Shown in pieces: positions 25,363 to 33,792 of a stretch of 64,000 nt of DNA. Under the pieces are notes generated by a model. That model did not search any database. It worked only from the letters and a program-made list of their open reading frames with translations, and was not told where the DNA came from. Both the position numbers and the translations under genes were made by a program. The stretch is from assembly GCF_007097485.1 (NCBI RefSeq), contig NZ_VKDE01000027.1, forward strand, positions 1-64,000, given 5' to 3'. Numbering within the stretch: the stretch's first letter is position 1; each line of letters opens with the position of its first letter. The DNA comes from Carboxylicivirga sp. M1479 (GTDB taxonomy: Bacteria; Bacteroidota; Bacteroidia; Bacteroidales; Marinilabiliaceae).

Positions 25363-26151
25363 ATGCCAATGAATAATCGTCAAGGGTTCCAATTGGGACT
25401 TAAAACCTATGCTCAATCCACCTCTTTTATATTCAGAAATAAGTTGGCCTGGTATTTCCTATTCCCAGTATTGTTTAATGTTGTTTTATTTGTGGCCGGC
25501 TTTTATTCTGTTTCATCCCTTAGTAACGAATTAATTGTTTCGCTTAGTGAGTGGGTTAATATCGATTCGTGGGATTTTTGGGGATCGGGCTTTGTTGTAA
25601 CACTTATTAAAGGCTTTGTATGGGTGGTGCTTCGCATTATGTTTTTTATCATCTATGCCTACATTGGAGGATATGTTATTTTAATTTTAATGTCACCTGT
25701 ATTCGCATTTCTTTCTGAGGCTACAGAGCGTATTTTAACCGGTAAAGATCAGGCTTTTAGTTTTAGTCAGCTTTTTAAAGATGTTGTGAGGGGCATGCTA
25801 TTGGCTATTCGGAACTTGAGCATGGAGCTGTTTTTTACGCTGGGGCTGTTTATACTTAGTTTTGTGCCATTAATTGGCTACCTCACGCCCCTAGCATTGT
25901 TTATTGTATCAGCCTATTTTTACGGATTTTCATTTTTGGATTACACCTTCGAGCGTCGTCGTTTTAAAATAGATGTGAGTATCAATTTTATGAGGCGTAA
26001 CAGGGGACTTGCCATAGGTAATGGATTTGTTTTTTCGCTGGTGCTATTGATTCCTTATGTTGGCGTGATGATTGCAGGATTTGTTTCCATTGTTTCGGTA
26101 GTAGCAGCAACTATGGCCGCATGTGCATGTATTGATAAAGATAATACCTGA
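25363..26151 (+). CDS. EI24 / CysZ-like integral membrane protein
   Basis: A 262-residue inner-membrane protein with about five to six hydrophobic segments. The layout matches PF07264 (EI24), the family that includes the sulfate permease CysZ: an amphipathic start (RQGFQLGLKTYAQSTSFI), a pair of membrane helices, the re-entrant-looking IGGYVILILMSPVFAFLSEATERILTG, and the distal SFLDYTFERRRF motif. E. coli CysZ takes up sulfate for cysteine synthesis. A cysteine synthase gene lies two genes downstream but on the opposite strand, so there is no operon link. Sulfate transport is therefore possible but not shown. Confidence 0.8.
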   Translation: MPMNNRQGFQLGLKTYAQSTSFIFRNKLAWYFLFPVLFNVVLFVAGFYSVSSLSNELIVSLSEWVNIDSWDFWGSGFVVTLIKGFVWVVLRIMFFIIYAYIGGYVILILMSPVFAFLSEATERILTGKDQAFSFSQLFKDVVRGMLLAIRNLSMELFFTLGLFILSFVPLIGYLTPLALFIVSAYFYGFSFLDYTFERRRFKIDVSINFMRRNRGLAIGNGFVFSLVLLIPYVGVMIAGFVSIVSVVAATMAACACIDKDNT

Positions 26152-26217
26152 TAAAAAACGTCTGAATCAATGATATAATTCACTATTTGTAGTGATTTCT
26201 TTATCATTTATCCTGTC

Positions 26218-26225
26218 TAGCTTTG
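26218..26225 (+). promoter_or_regulatory. -7 box TAGCTTTG for proC
   Basis: Exact TAnnTTTG box; it lies inside the longer open frame from 26192 and so argues for the ATG at 26270. Confidence 0.6.
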
Positions 26226-26269
26226 TAGCATCAATTAGTTTCTTTAACCACAATTTATACAAAGTAAGG

Positions 26270-27076
26270 ATGATATCTAAAAAGATGGCAATTCTTGGAG
26301 GCGGTAACCTAGGGTCTTCAATTGCAAAAGGGCTTGTTAAAAGCGGCTTAATGATGCCAGATCAAATTACGATTACAAATCTTGAGTTGGAGCTTATTCA
26401 GCACCTGAAAGACGAGGATGGTTTTAATATTACAACAGATAATAACAGTGCTATTAGTGGTGCTGATATTGTAATTATTGCTGTTAAGCCTACTGTAGCT
26501 CGTGGCTTGCTAAACCAAGTAAAGGATGCACTTACATCAGGTAATCATGTTGTAATATCGGTGATATCGGGTATTAAAATATTTGATTTAGAGGAGATTT
26601 TGGGTGATATGCCTGTTATTCGTGCCATGCCAAATACGGCCATTGCCATTCAGGAATCTATGACCGCTTTATCGTTTAACGAAAAAGGGCTAGCATACAA
26701 AGAGGAAGTGGTGAACATCTTTGACCAACTGGGTTCAACGATGGTAATTCCGGAAGCTCAAATGCCAGCGGCAACCGTTTTGGCATCTTGCGGAATTGCT
26801 TTTGCTCTGCGTTTTTTAAGAGCTGCTTCACAAGGGGGGATAGAGATTGGTTTTTCATCAAAAGTATCATTAGATGTGGCTGCACAAATAATGAAAGGGG
26901 CTTCCAAGTTAATTATTGAAAATGAGTCGCACCCTGAGCCGGAGATTGATAAGGTGACCACACCTTTGGGTGTAACCATTAAGTCTTTGAATAAAATGGA
27001 GCACGAGGGTTTTAGCTCATCATTGATTCAAGGTGTAGTAGCCGGATATAACAAAATTCTTGAGACAGAATCATAA
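26270..27076 (+). CDS. proC: Pyrroline-5-carboxylate reductase
   Basis: ProC reduces 1-pyrroline-5-carboxylate to L-proline with NAD(P)H, the final step of proline synthesis. The 268-residue protein begins with a Rossmann dinucleotide site, MAILGGGNLGSSIAKGL, then IIAVKPTVARGLL, VISVISGIKI, VIRAMPNTAIAI (all family motifs in order) and the C-terminal dimerisation segment KVTTPLGVTIKSLNKMEHEGF, matching the P5CR signature. The frame is open from 26192, but a -7 box at 26218-26225 lies inside it, so the start is MISKKMAIL at 26270 (the Met five codons later is also possible). Monocistronic. Confidence 0.94.
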   Translation: MISKKMAILGGGNLGSSIAKGLVKSGLMMPDQITITNLELELIQHLKDEDGFNITTDNNSAISGADIVIIAVKPTVARGLLNQVKDALTSGNHVVISVISGIKIFDLEEILGDMPVIRAMPNTAIAIQESMTALSFNEKGLAYKEEVVNIFDQLGSTMVIPEAQMPAATVLASCGIAFALRFLRAASQGGIEIGFSSKVSLDVAAQIMKGASKLIIENESHPEPEIDKVTTPLGVTIKSLNKMEHEGFSSSLIQGVVAGYNKILETES

Positions 27077-27143
27077 TTCTGCAATAGCAAGTTGTATGGT
27101 GGTGTATTCAATTACAGATTCTATGCTTCAGCAGAATAAAAGC

Positions 27144-27180
27144 AAAAAAATAAGCCTCCTCAGAAATGGGGAGGCTTATT
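27144..27180 (-). terminator. Terminator of the cysteine synthase gene
   Basis: Minus-strand AATAAGCCTCC / GGAGGCTTATT hairpin followed by a run of seven T residues. It may also stop transcripts from the convergent proC. Confidence 0.85.
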
Positions 27181-27211
27181 CAAACCAAAACTATCTCAAA
27201 CTAATACAAAA

Positions 27212-28336
27212 CTATTTCATTACTGGTTCCCTTCTTGGGCATGCTGGTAGTTTAACCTCCTTGTTATCGTCTTCGTAGCATGCTTCCATGCAGTCCTTAG
27301 GATCGCAACAGGTATGGCATACTCTCTTGTAAGCTGCATAACTGCTTAACTCAACACCCATTGATAAGAAATCGTCTTTAACAGGCTCTTCGTTCATTAA
27401 GTCAGTACTTAAGTATTTTTTGTTATCGTCGGCAAAAATAGTTACTACCACTGCATCAGGGCCTAACTCTTCTTGAATTTTCAGAGCGCCTAAAAAGTTG
27501 GCTCCACTTGAAATGCCAACACCTAAGCCTAATTCAGCACTTAGTTTTTGTGCCATTATAATAGAGTCGCCATCATCAACACTTATGATGTCATCTAGCT
27601 CACCTAATTTTACAATCGATGGAATAAATTCATCAGAAATACCCTGAATACGATGTTTACCAACTTTGTAACCAGTGGTCATTGTTGGTGAATTCGACGG
27701 TTCCAATGGGTGAATCTTAATGCCGGGTACTTGTTCTTGTAGATATTTGCCAACACCCATTACGGTTCCACCTGTTCCTACACCTGCTACAAAAGCATCG
27801 GGTTGCAGGTTTCTGAATTTTAATTGCCAATATAATTCAGGGCCTGTAGTTGTATAATGTGCTTCGCAATTGTCATAATTCGAAAACTGGCGAGGTAAAA
27901 AAGTGGCATCTCCATCAGCAGCCAATTGATTGGCCATTTCAATACTTCCTAAAAAACCGCCTTCCTCGGGAGTTACTAATCGAATGTTAGCACCAAAACT
28001 CTTAATAAGGTTTTTACGCTCCTGGCTCATCCAGTTAGGCATAAATATCGTTACGGGATGACCCATGGCACGTCCAACACCAGAGAATGCAATACCTGTG
28101 TTGCCACTGGTTGCTTCAATAATACGATCACCTTCTTTTAAATTGCCATTTTCGTAGGCTTTATTTAAAATATGATACGCCATACGATCCTTAATGCTGC
28201 CTGTTAAGTTTAAAAACTCAGCTTTTGCATATATTTTTCGGATGCTTCCCTTGTACTTAAACTCAATGGCCAAAAGAGGCGTGTTGCCAATTAAGGTTGA
28301 TAAACCTTGCATGCGCTTGTTTTGCTTTTCATTCAT
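27212..28336 (-). CDS. PLP-dependent cysteine synthase family protein with Cys-rich tail
   Basis: A fold-type II PLP enzyme of the CysK/CysM/cystathionine beta-synthase group, joining sulfide (or thiosulfate) to O-acetylserine-type substrates. Motifs: [12 protein letters not shown] with the PLP-binding Lys (about residue 44), [13 protein letters not shown] (substrate loop), [14 protein letters not shown] (phosphate-binding Gly-rich loop) and [11 protein letters not shown]. About 40 residues follow the normal C terminus and contain six cysteines in the order CX2CCX4CX3CX12C ([15 protein letters not shown], then PACP). This tail could hold a metal or Fe-S centre or be redox-active; I know of no assigned role. 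Start is the first ATG. Confidence 0.88.
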   Translation of the reverse strand: MNEKQNKRMQGLSTLIGNTPLLAIEFKYKGSIRKIYAKAEFLNLTGSIKDRMAYHILNKAYENGNLKEGDRIIEATSGNTGIAFSGVGRAMGHPVTIFMPNWMSQERKNLIKSFGANIRLVTPEEGGFLGSIEMANQLAADGDATFLPRQFSNYDNCEAHYTTTGPELYWQLKFRNLQPDAFVAGVGTGGTVMGVGKYLQEQVPGIKIHPLEPSNSPTMTTGYKVGKHRIQGISDEFIPSIVKLGELDDIISVDDGDSIIMAQKLSAELGLGVGISSGANFLGALKIQEELGPDAVVVTIFADDNKKYLSTDLMNEEPVKDDFLSMGVELSSYAAYKRVCHTCCDPKDCMEACYEDDNKEVKLPACPRREPVMK

Positions 28337-28520
28337 GGTGTAAGTGCTTTAATCGAGTATATGCTTTTGATTTGTAACTCTCCTTTAAGACACTTATACA
28401 GCGGATTAGGGTGACATGGTTACGATAAATTTTAATTTTATTCTTATGATTTGTTATATGTGCTTGATATATAAGTATGTAAACATATGCATGTGTGCGC
28501 TCCGATATTGATGACGAAAG

Positions 28521-28568
28521 AAAAAAAGCACCCATTTTAATCGTTAACGACTAAAGATGAGTGCTTTT
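28521..28568 (-). terminator. Terminator of the Spy-like gene
   Basis: Minus-strand AAAAGCAC / GTGCTTTT outer stem with an inner TAGTCG/CGATTA stem, followed by seven T residues. The remaining gap up to 28336 holds no credible gene. Confidence 0.85.
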
Positions 28569-28588
28569 AATTCAACAAGTTTCCCGAA

Positions 28589-29428
28589 TTACATTCTACG
28601 CTGGTGATGTTTGTTTATTTTGTGTTTGTCAAATATGAGTTTTTGCTCATCGCTTAGTTCGCTTCTCAATTCCTGCTGGTGCTCATTTTTTAGTTTTGCA
28701 ATTTTTAGCTTTAATTCTGCTTGTTGGTCAATGTTTTTATCAACCTTTTTCAAATCAATAGACTTTCCGCTTGTGAGTGTTTTAAGCTGAGCTTTTAATT
28801 CATTTAGTTGGTTATTTAGTGGCTGTTGTTCTTTCATCAGCTCAAAATGGGCTGTTTTAAATTGTTCTTTTAGCGCATCGGAAAGCATTGCTCTTTCGTT
28901 ATTTCCCCTGCCGCCATGGTAGCCTTGTCCTTTTTGGCCTTGTCCTTTGCGTTTCATTTGTCTTATACCCGGGTGTTGTGCTTGACCTTTCATTCCCTGG
29001 TTTCCTTTGTGTCCCTTGCGCTTGTTAATTTTGTTGTCGAAAGCAAGTACCTGCTCATCGTTTAACTGCGCTTTTATTGCCTGTTGGTGACGAACGTGTT
29101 TTTTATCAAGCGATGTTTTTATTTTATTTATTTCTTCTATTACTTTTGATAAGGCCTTGTTATCAATGGGCTCACTTGTTTCAAGGGTTGTTTTTTTTGC
29201 AAATAACTCACCAAGCTTGTTCTTGTCGCCTTGTATGTCCATCAAGTAATTAGTCCTTTCGGCTTTTAAGGTTTCCTTTTGTTCGTCACTCATGTTGTCA
29301 AACCAAGGGGCAGATGTTCTGCACTTGTCTGTGTTGTTGTATTTATTCCTTGATTGATGTCTTTGGGCTGTTATACTGATAGTTGCTATCAATAGTACTG
29401 CCATTGTTAAATAATATCTGTTTTTCAT
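28589..29428 (-). CDS. Spy/CpxP-like periplasmic protein, tandem modules
   Basis: A 279-residue exported protein: signal peptide to about residue 20 (ATISITAQ). Two helical modules with LTxxQ-type elements follow: WFDNMSDEQKETLKAERTN with LNDEQVLAFDNKI, and MLSDALKEQFKTAHFELMKEQ with LSDEQKLIFDKHK. Between them, about residues 135-185, is a low-complexity linker rich in Gly, Lys, Gln and His (for example KGQGQKGQGYHGGRGNN). Spy, CpxP and ZraP proteins of this fold act as periplasmic chaperones or metal sensors. The first ATG of the frame is upstream (29470) but would add a poor leader before the signal peptide, so I use 29428. It is the last gene of the sigma-factor cassette, after a 93-nt gap with a hairpin. 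Confidence 0.75.
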   Translation of the reverse strand: MKNRYYLTMAVLLIATISITAQRHQSRNKYNNTDKCRTSAPWFDNMSDEQKETLKAERTNYLMDIQGDKNKLGELFAKKTTLETSEPIDNKALSKVIEEINKIKTSLDKKHVRHQQAIKAQLNDEQVLAFDNKINKRKGHKGNQGMKGQAQHPGIRQMKRKGQGQKGQGYHGGRGNNERAMLSDALKEQFKTAHFELMKEQQPLNNQLNELKAQLKTLTSGKSIDLKKVDKNIDQQAELKLKIAKLKNEHQQELRSELSDEQKLIFDKHKINKHHQRRM

Positions 29429-29471
29429 TGTTCTGTTTTTTTTATTCACAATAGGGTATACGTTTCCCAAT

Positions 29472-29493
29472 TTAGCAAGCGCGCATTTGCTAA
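29472..29493. promoter_or_regulatory. Perfect inverted repeat before the Spy-like gene
   Basis: TTAGCAA / TTGCTAA around GCGCGCAT, 44 nt upstream of the Spy-like start. It may be an operator or an attenuating hairpin between the sensor and Spy-like genes. Confidence 0.5.
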
Positions 29494-29521
29494 GTGAAAG
29501 ATTATTAATAATATGAATATT

Positions 29522-30037
29522 TTATTTGTGTCTGTTGCCTCTGAAGCGTTTTGATTTTGTAGAGGGCATCATACGCGAGCGAAACATCTTATCAAACATT
29601 TGGCGTTGCTCATCGGTGTTGCATTTGCCTCTAACGTTTTTAAAGTGATAATAATTAGCCTGGTCAATATCCCTTTGCTTCAGGGATATCAAGTCAAGAA
29701 TATTATTGACTTCAATGCTGTCATTATTATTGCTAAACGTTTGATCCATTAATAAATGGCGTAAGCTGTCAATTTCTTGTTGTGCTATGTGCATGCCTTC
29801 GAAATGGACTTTCATCAGTTTGTATATATCTTCAAACTGATCGTTGTTAATACCCGCATCTTCCATAAGGTGTTTGCGAATGCGTTCTTTATGGTTCTGA
29901 CTACCTTGGCTTTTGGAGGTTCTTGACCTATTTCGTTCTCTGCCATTGTCATTCAGAAACCATACACCAACTACAACAATATTGCCAAGTAGGAAGAGTC
30001 CTAGTATAATCCAGCATAATTTACAATTATTCTTCAT
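29522..30037 (-). CDS. Membrane-anchored periplasmic sensor, CnrX/Spy-like
   Basis: A 171-residue protein with one membrane anchor (about residues 8-28, WIILGLFLLGNIVVVGVWFL) and a helical, charged periplasmic domain. RKHLMEDAGINNDQFEDIYKLMKVHFEGMHIAQQEIDSLRHLL and the later TDEQRQMFDKMFRSRM have the hairpin-of-helices pattern of the CnrX/ZraP/Spy group; several His and Met residues could bind metal. In Cupriavidus CnrX senses Ni/Co and releases an ECF sigma factor through CnrY. Its gene overlaps the putative anti-sigma gene by 11 bp, so the two are co-translated. Ligand unknown. Confidence 0.7.
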   Translation of the reverse strand: MKNNCKLCWIILGLFLLGNIVVVGVWFLNDNGRERNRSRTSKSQGSQNHKERIRKHLMEDAGINNDQFEDIYKLMKVHFEGMHIAQQEIDSLRHLLMDQTFSNNNDSIEVNNILDLISLKQRDIDQANYYHFKNVRGKCNTDEQRQMFDKMFRSRMMPSTKSKRFRGNRHK

Positions 30038-30383
30038 CTTGTATACTTGTTTGATTGTTGGCTAAAAAGGTGTTACTGTCATCATATTCATACCAATTGC
30101 TTTTTGAGTTCGACTCATACATTGTTGTCCACTCTGTGTTATTTGTTGTACTTGTTTGAGATGACAACAGTATAAATACGTTGGTGCTGAATATTAATAG
30201 GGCAATTGCTGCTGCTACCTGAAATGTCAATTTTAAATAGCGCAATTGAGGTTTGTTATTTTCAATTTCGTTAACCTGCATCATCACTTTGTCAACAAAG
30301 CCATTTGATGGTTCGTAACTGATCGGCATTGATTCTTTAATCAATTGGTCGATATCTCTTATGTGTTTTATTTCTTTTTTCAT
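30027..30383 (-). CDS. Putative one-pass membrane anti-sigma factor
   Basis: A 118-residue protein, starting at MKKEIKHIRDID (the longer frame to 30431 adds 16 unsupported residues). An acidic, helical cytoplasmic part of about 50 residues is followed by one membrane helix (VAAAIALLIFSTNVFILL, about 55-72) and a short periplasmic tail rich in Ser, Thr, Asn and Asp. This is the layout of small anti-sigma factors (CnrY/RsgI/ZAS-like). No zinc-binding HxxxCxxC motif is present, so it would belong to the zinc-free class. The call rests on position: 81 bp after the sigma factor gene and overlapping the CnrX-like gene. Confidence 0.6.
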   Translation of the reverse strand: MKKEIKHIRDIDQLIKESMPISYEPSNGFVDKVMMQVNEIENNKPQLRYLKLTFQVAAAIALLIFSTNVFILLSSQTSTTNNTEWTTMYESNSKSNWYEYDDSNTFLANNQTSIQDEE

Positions 30384-30464
30384 CTGTATTGTTTTTGTCA
30401 GATGGATATATCTTAACAGGCTTTTGTTCAATTTGTTTGACGATGTTTAAAATATTTTCCTGCG

Positions 30465-31040
30465 TTAAAAAACTGTTTCTTTTTTAGTTTGTAGCAGATC
30501 CCTTAATTTGCGTTTAGCTCTCACTAGTAATGATTCAATGGAGCCAATGCTTGTGTTCATAGTATCTGCTACTTCTTGCTGGCTTAGTTCTTTTATTTGA
30601 GAAAGAATTAAGGCCTCTTTTTGTCTTTTGGGTAAGGTGTCAATTGCACTGTATAGCAATTGCATTCTCTCGTTTTCTTCAATTTGATCACTGGCCAACT
30701 GACTATTGCTTACCTGCAATTGTTCTATGTTCGCCTGGTCAATGGAGGTAACTTTACCGCTTCCTCTTTTAAGTCGCTTTTGTTGTCTTATGTAATCGAG
30801 CGACTTATTAACCGACAAGCGATATAGCCAGGTGCTTAAAGATGCTTCTTTTCTAAATCCATGCAGTGAACGGTACATTTCAATAAACACTTCCTGGGCT
30901 ATGTCTTCAGCATCATGACTGTTGTTGACAAATGATAAGCAAATATGGATGACTTTTTTGTGATGCATCTCCACCAATTGGCGATAAGCACTTGTCTCTC
31001 CATTATTAATTTTATCTATTAATTCTTTTTCGCTAATCAT
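30465..31040 (-). CDS. ECF-type RNA polymerase sigma factor
   Basis: A 191-residue sigma-70 factor of the extracytoplasmic-function class, with only regions 2 and 4. Region 2 (about 20-92) has DAEDIAQEVFIEMYRSL (core binding) and STWLYRLSVNKSLDYIRQQKR (-10 recognition). Region 4 (about 130-182) has LPKRQKEALILSQIKELSQQEVADTMNTSIGSIESLLVRAKRKLRDLL, the helix-turn-helix for the -35. It heads a cassette with a membrane protein, a CnrX-like sensor and a Spy-like protein, so it probably responds to an envelope signal (metal, misfolded protein or similar). A possible self-recognised promoter is listed at 31061-31085. Confidence 0.92.
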   Translation of the reverse strand: MISEKELIDKINNGETSAYRQLVEMHHKKVIHICLSFVNNSHDAEDIAQEVFIEMYRSLHGFRKEASLSTWLYRLSVNKSLDYIRQQKRLKRGSGKVTSIDQANIEQLQVSNSQLASDQIEENERMQLLYSAIDTLPKRQKEALILSQIKELSQQEVADTMNTSIGSIESLLVRAKRKLRDLLQTKKETVF

Positions 31041-31060
31041 TTATCTTGCTCTTCAACTTA

Positions 31061-31085
31061 ATAGACGACACTTAAAGTTTGTTCC
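31061..31085 (-). promoter_or_regulatory. Possible ECF-type promoter of the sigma-factor cassette
   Basis: On the minus strand GGAAC (31085-31081) is followed by CGTCTAT (31067-31061), resembling the GGAAC/CGTCTA elements used by ECF sigma factors. The spacer (13 nt between them) is shorter than the classical one, so this is a suggestion. Autoregulation would be typical. Confidence 0.4.
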
Positions 31086-31109
31086 TGTGAAAAACGGAAA
31101 GTTTTTTAT

Positions 31110-32111
31110 TTAATTATGTGTTTTTGATTGGCTAATTGTTAGTAAGATAGGTAGATGGTCGCTTATGCCACCAACGTAACGAGGTCCTGCATAGGTGCGT
31201 TTGGGTTTGTATCCGCTGTGTGTTGCATCCTTTTCAAGCAAATGAGGTAAAGAGCATACTTGATAAGTGAATTCGTTATCTTGATTTTCGAGCCAGTGCT
31301 TTGAAATAACTATGTGATCAATTAATGTCCATACGCCTTTATACTTGTATGATCCGCCTACTTTATCTGTTAATTTTATATTTGGTTTTGAACTTGATTC
31401 GAGCTGAGCTTGCTTGATTAATAATTGGAGAGAAGGAGAGTTGTATTCATTGTTAAAATCGCCCATGGCTATTATTTTGGGCTGGTGTTCTGTTTGTTTG
31501 ATTGAGTCTATTTTTGCGATGATTAGATGGGCCACAGCTTTGCGTTTTTCTTCAGATGCCAAACTGCCACCTCGCTTGGATGGCCAGTGGTTAATTATTA
31601 AATGTATAGTGTCTTTGGCAATAATTCCTTTAAGATATAGAGCATCACGTGTGAAAAAGCCCTGTTTGTTGTTTGATAAATGAATAGGGGAGGATTCTAT
31701 CAAATCAAATCGACCTTTTCTGTAGAGAAAAGCTACGTCAATGCCTCTTTTATCAGGAGAATCGAAATGAACGTATCGGTAATTAAGGCTAGCTAACCCT
31801 GTTTGATAGACTAGCTGTTTTAGTACATATTCGTTTTCAATTTCGCAGAGGCCTATTAAATCAGGTGCTTCCCATTGGTTACATGTTAGTATTGTTTTGC
31901 TGATGCCTTTAATCTTTTGGTGCATCCTGTAAGGTGTCCAATTCTTTTCTCCATCGGGCAAAAACTCCTCATCTCTAGTGAGTGAATCGTTTTGACAATC
32001 AAACAGGTTTTCCACATTGTAAAATAATACGGAGTAAGCATTATTTGATTGACAGCATGGTTTTAATAAAGGAATATAGATTAAAAAAGAAAGTGCAAAA
32101 AGAAGTTTCAT
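31110..32111 (-). CDS. Exported endonuclease/exonuclease/phosphatase family protein
   Basis: A 333-residue protein with an N-terminal signal peptide (to about residue 20) and the EEP fold shared by DNase I, exonuclease III and sphingomyelinases. Active-site motifs in order: FYNVENLFD (metal Asn), GLCEIEN (metal Glu), INHWPSKRGG, AMGDFNNE (Asp/Asn pair), LIDHIVIS and GGISDHLPI (the His/Asp that activates water). The substrate may be nucleic acid or a phosphodiester/phosphoester metabolite; the signal peptide argues for an envelope location and nutrient scavenging. It is translationally coupled to the upstream lipoprotein gene (TAATG overlap at 32111). Confidence 0.88.
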   Translation of the reverse strand: MKLLFALSFLIYIPLLKPCCQSNNAYSVLFYNVENLFDCQNDSLTRDEEFLPDGEKNWTPYRMHQKIKGISKTILTCNQWEAPDLIGLCEIENEYVLKQLVYQTGLASLNYRYVHFDSPDKRGIDVAFLYRKGRFDLIESSPIHLSNNKQGFFTRDALYLKGIIAKDTIHLIINHWPSKRGGSLASEEKRKAVAHLIIAKIDSIKQTEHQPKIIAMGDFNNEYNSPSLQLLIKQAQLESSSKPNIKLTDKVGGSYKYKGVWTLIDHIVISKHWLENQDNEFTYQVCSLPHLLEKDATHSGYKPKRTYAGPRYVGGISDHLPILLTISQSKTHN

Positions 32112-33535
32112 TACTCTTTTTCAAGTCGTTCGTACGCACCTAAGTCAGGACCTTCGTCTTGTAAGCGATTATTGCCTAGTAGGTCAAAAGGGAATGGTTC
32201 TGCTAATTCGAAACTGCCAATGTCTTTAGCTACAGATAAGGTATCTAACTGATAATTGTAATCTTGATAACTTATAAATGATGGATCTTCATTTTTAATC
32301 ACATTAATGAATTTGGATGGATCGGAAATGTCAAAATCATCAGAGACTTTTATTATGGCATTATTAAATAGGTAATTAGCATCAATTTCAGGTGTTTCAG
32401 GATTAGTGAATTTAAAATCGAATCCAACCTCAGAATAGGCGCTGCCGTATATAATACAATTGTTAAAATCTGCCTTTTTCAACGGGACGATTTGTTCTTT
32501 GTCATTTTTATCAACGTAGTAGTTATTTAGGAAAACTGCAGGTTTACTCCTAAATGTCCAATCAAAATAATTGGCAAAGGTACAATGCGAAAAGGTATAG
32601 CTTCCTCCGACAGTAAGTGCGACTGAGCTATTGCCACAATCGCCAAATACACTGTTGTTAACACTAATGTTTGATGTTTGAGCCAAGAGGCCAAAAGTAC
32701 TGATGTGTTCTATTTTAGTATTTTGTATTTTAACAGTTTCTTCTTTTAATCCAACTGAATCGGCCAGTATTCCCATCATGCCGTTTTTGATAATACAGTG
32801 GTTAAACGATGACGCTCCAGAACCGGGAAGTAAATGAATGTATCCCCACTGGCCAGGTTTGTCTTGATACCATTCCTCTTGTCTGTGCCCCGCGAAAACA
32901 ACTGGTTCTTCAGCACTGCCATTAACATTTAAAGTGCCGAGTACCAACATGCTGGCATCTTTGTAAAAATATAATTTAGCCCCTGCATCGATGTTGACTG
33001 TTTCGGTCGAATCAACCACTATGTAGTCATAAATCAAATATGGTTTTTCGTTGGTTAATGTTTGACTTTTTAACCATTCCTTACGCATTAGAACAACGTC
33101 CTGACCATAGGCAATTAACTGAACGGTTTGTTGCCTGTCTTTGGTTCTAAAAAATATGGAATCGGTTACAACAAAAGGCTTGTTAGTACCACTAGGGTCA
33201 ACAGTTACTTCAACAAAAATATATAAACTGTCTTTGGCTCTTACATGTATTTCTTGCGCTTGACTTTCTGAGTAACCATTAATGTTTAAGCGGAAATCGG
33301 AATTATCGCCTCCAGCCAATTCAATTGACTCAATCGACATGTCTTCATCGTAGGGATTGTATACTCTAAAGTTTTTGGTTGTTGAGCCTATCGAGCTAAA
33401 AATGGTGTCGAACATTATGGTGTCTGTTGAAAAGGACAAACCTTCTTCACCTCCTCTGTACATGAACTCTCGTTCACATGCCAGTAGAGATAAAGTGCAA
33501 GCAATTAATAATATGCAGCGATTAATCCAATTCAT
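32111..33535 (-). CDS. Right-handed beta-helix lipoprotein
   Basis: A 474-residue surface lipoprotein: signal peptide with lipobox LLAC (Cys20). Residues about 30-150 form an Ig-like/CARDB-type start (STTKNFRVYNPYDEDMSIESIEL), and about 180-400 a parallel beta-helix of short repeats with stacked Asn, for example ASSFNHCIIKNGMMGI, VKIQNTKIEHISTFGLLA, ISVNNSVFGDCGNSSVA and YTFSHCTFANYF. The end (PDLGAYERLEKE) is the typical closing motif of Bacteroidota right-handed beta-helix proteins. Such proteins bind or cleave polysaccharide, but no catalytic residues could be assigned. It is coupled to the downstream nuclease/phosphatase gene. Confidence 0.82.
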   Translation of the reverse strand: MNWINRCILLIACTLSLLACEREFMYRGGEEGLSFSTDTIMFDTIFSSIGSTTKNFRVYNPYDEDMSIESIELAGGDNSDFRLNINGYSESQAQEIHVRAKDSLYIFVEVTVDPSGTNKPFVVTDSIFFRTKDRQQTVQLIAYGQDVVLMRKEWLKSQTLTNEKPYLIYDYIVVDSTETVNIDAGAKLYFYKDASMLVLGTLNVNGSAEEPVVFAGHRQEEWYQDKPGQWGYIHLLPGSGASSFNHCIIKNGMMGILADSVGLKEETVKIQNTKIEHISTFGLLAQTSNISVNNSVFGDCGNSSVALTVGGSYTFSHCTFANYFDWTFRSKPAVFLNNYYVDKNDKEQIVPLKKADFNNCIIYGSAYSEVGFDFKFTNPETPEIDANYLFNNAIIKVSDDFDISDPSKFINVIKNEDPSFISYQDYNYQLDTLSVAKDIGSFELAEPFPFDLLGNNRLQDEGPDLGAYERLEKE

Positions 33536-33792
33536 TCTACACTTTCAATTAAATAAAAACCTAATCAGAGCCAAGAGATCTAGCCGTTTTGTAAGTAAAT
33601 TAGATTGCAAAGTAACGAAACTTAGACGAAAAATCAATACATTTTTTTACAAATGAAGCATCTAATTTCACAAAAATTAACCTTTAAAGTTGGTAAATCT
33701 CTTGCTGTAATTAACGAACTAAACTATTATTTATTTTCCTGTTGCGAACAATTAAATATCGAATTTTACTAATTTGCCGAAAAAAATATTTT

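Noticed and set aside
28329-28535. Open minus-strand frame of 68 codons before the cysteine synthase gene
   Set aside because: Overlaps the cysteine synthase start, no domain, biased composition; not supported.
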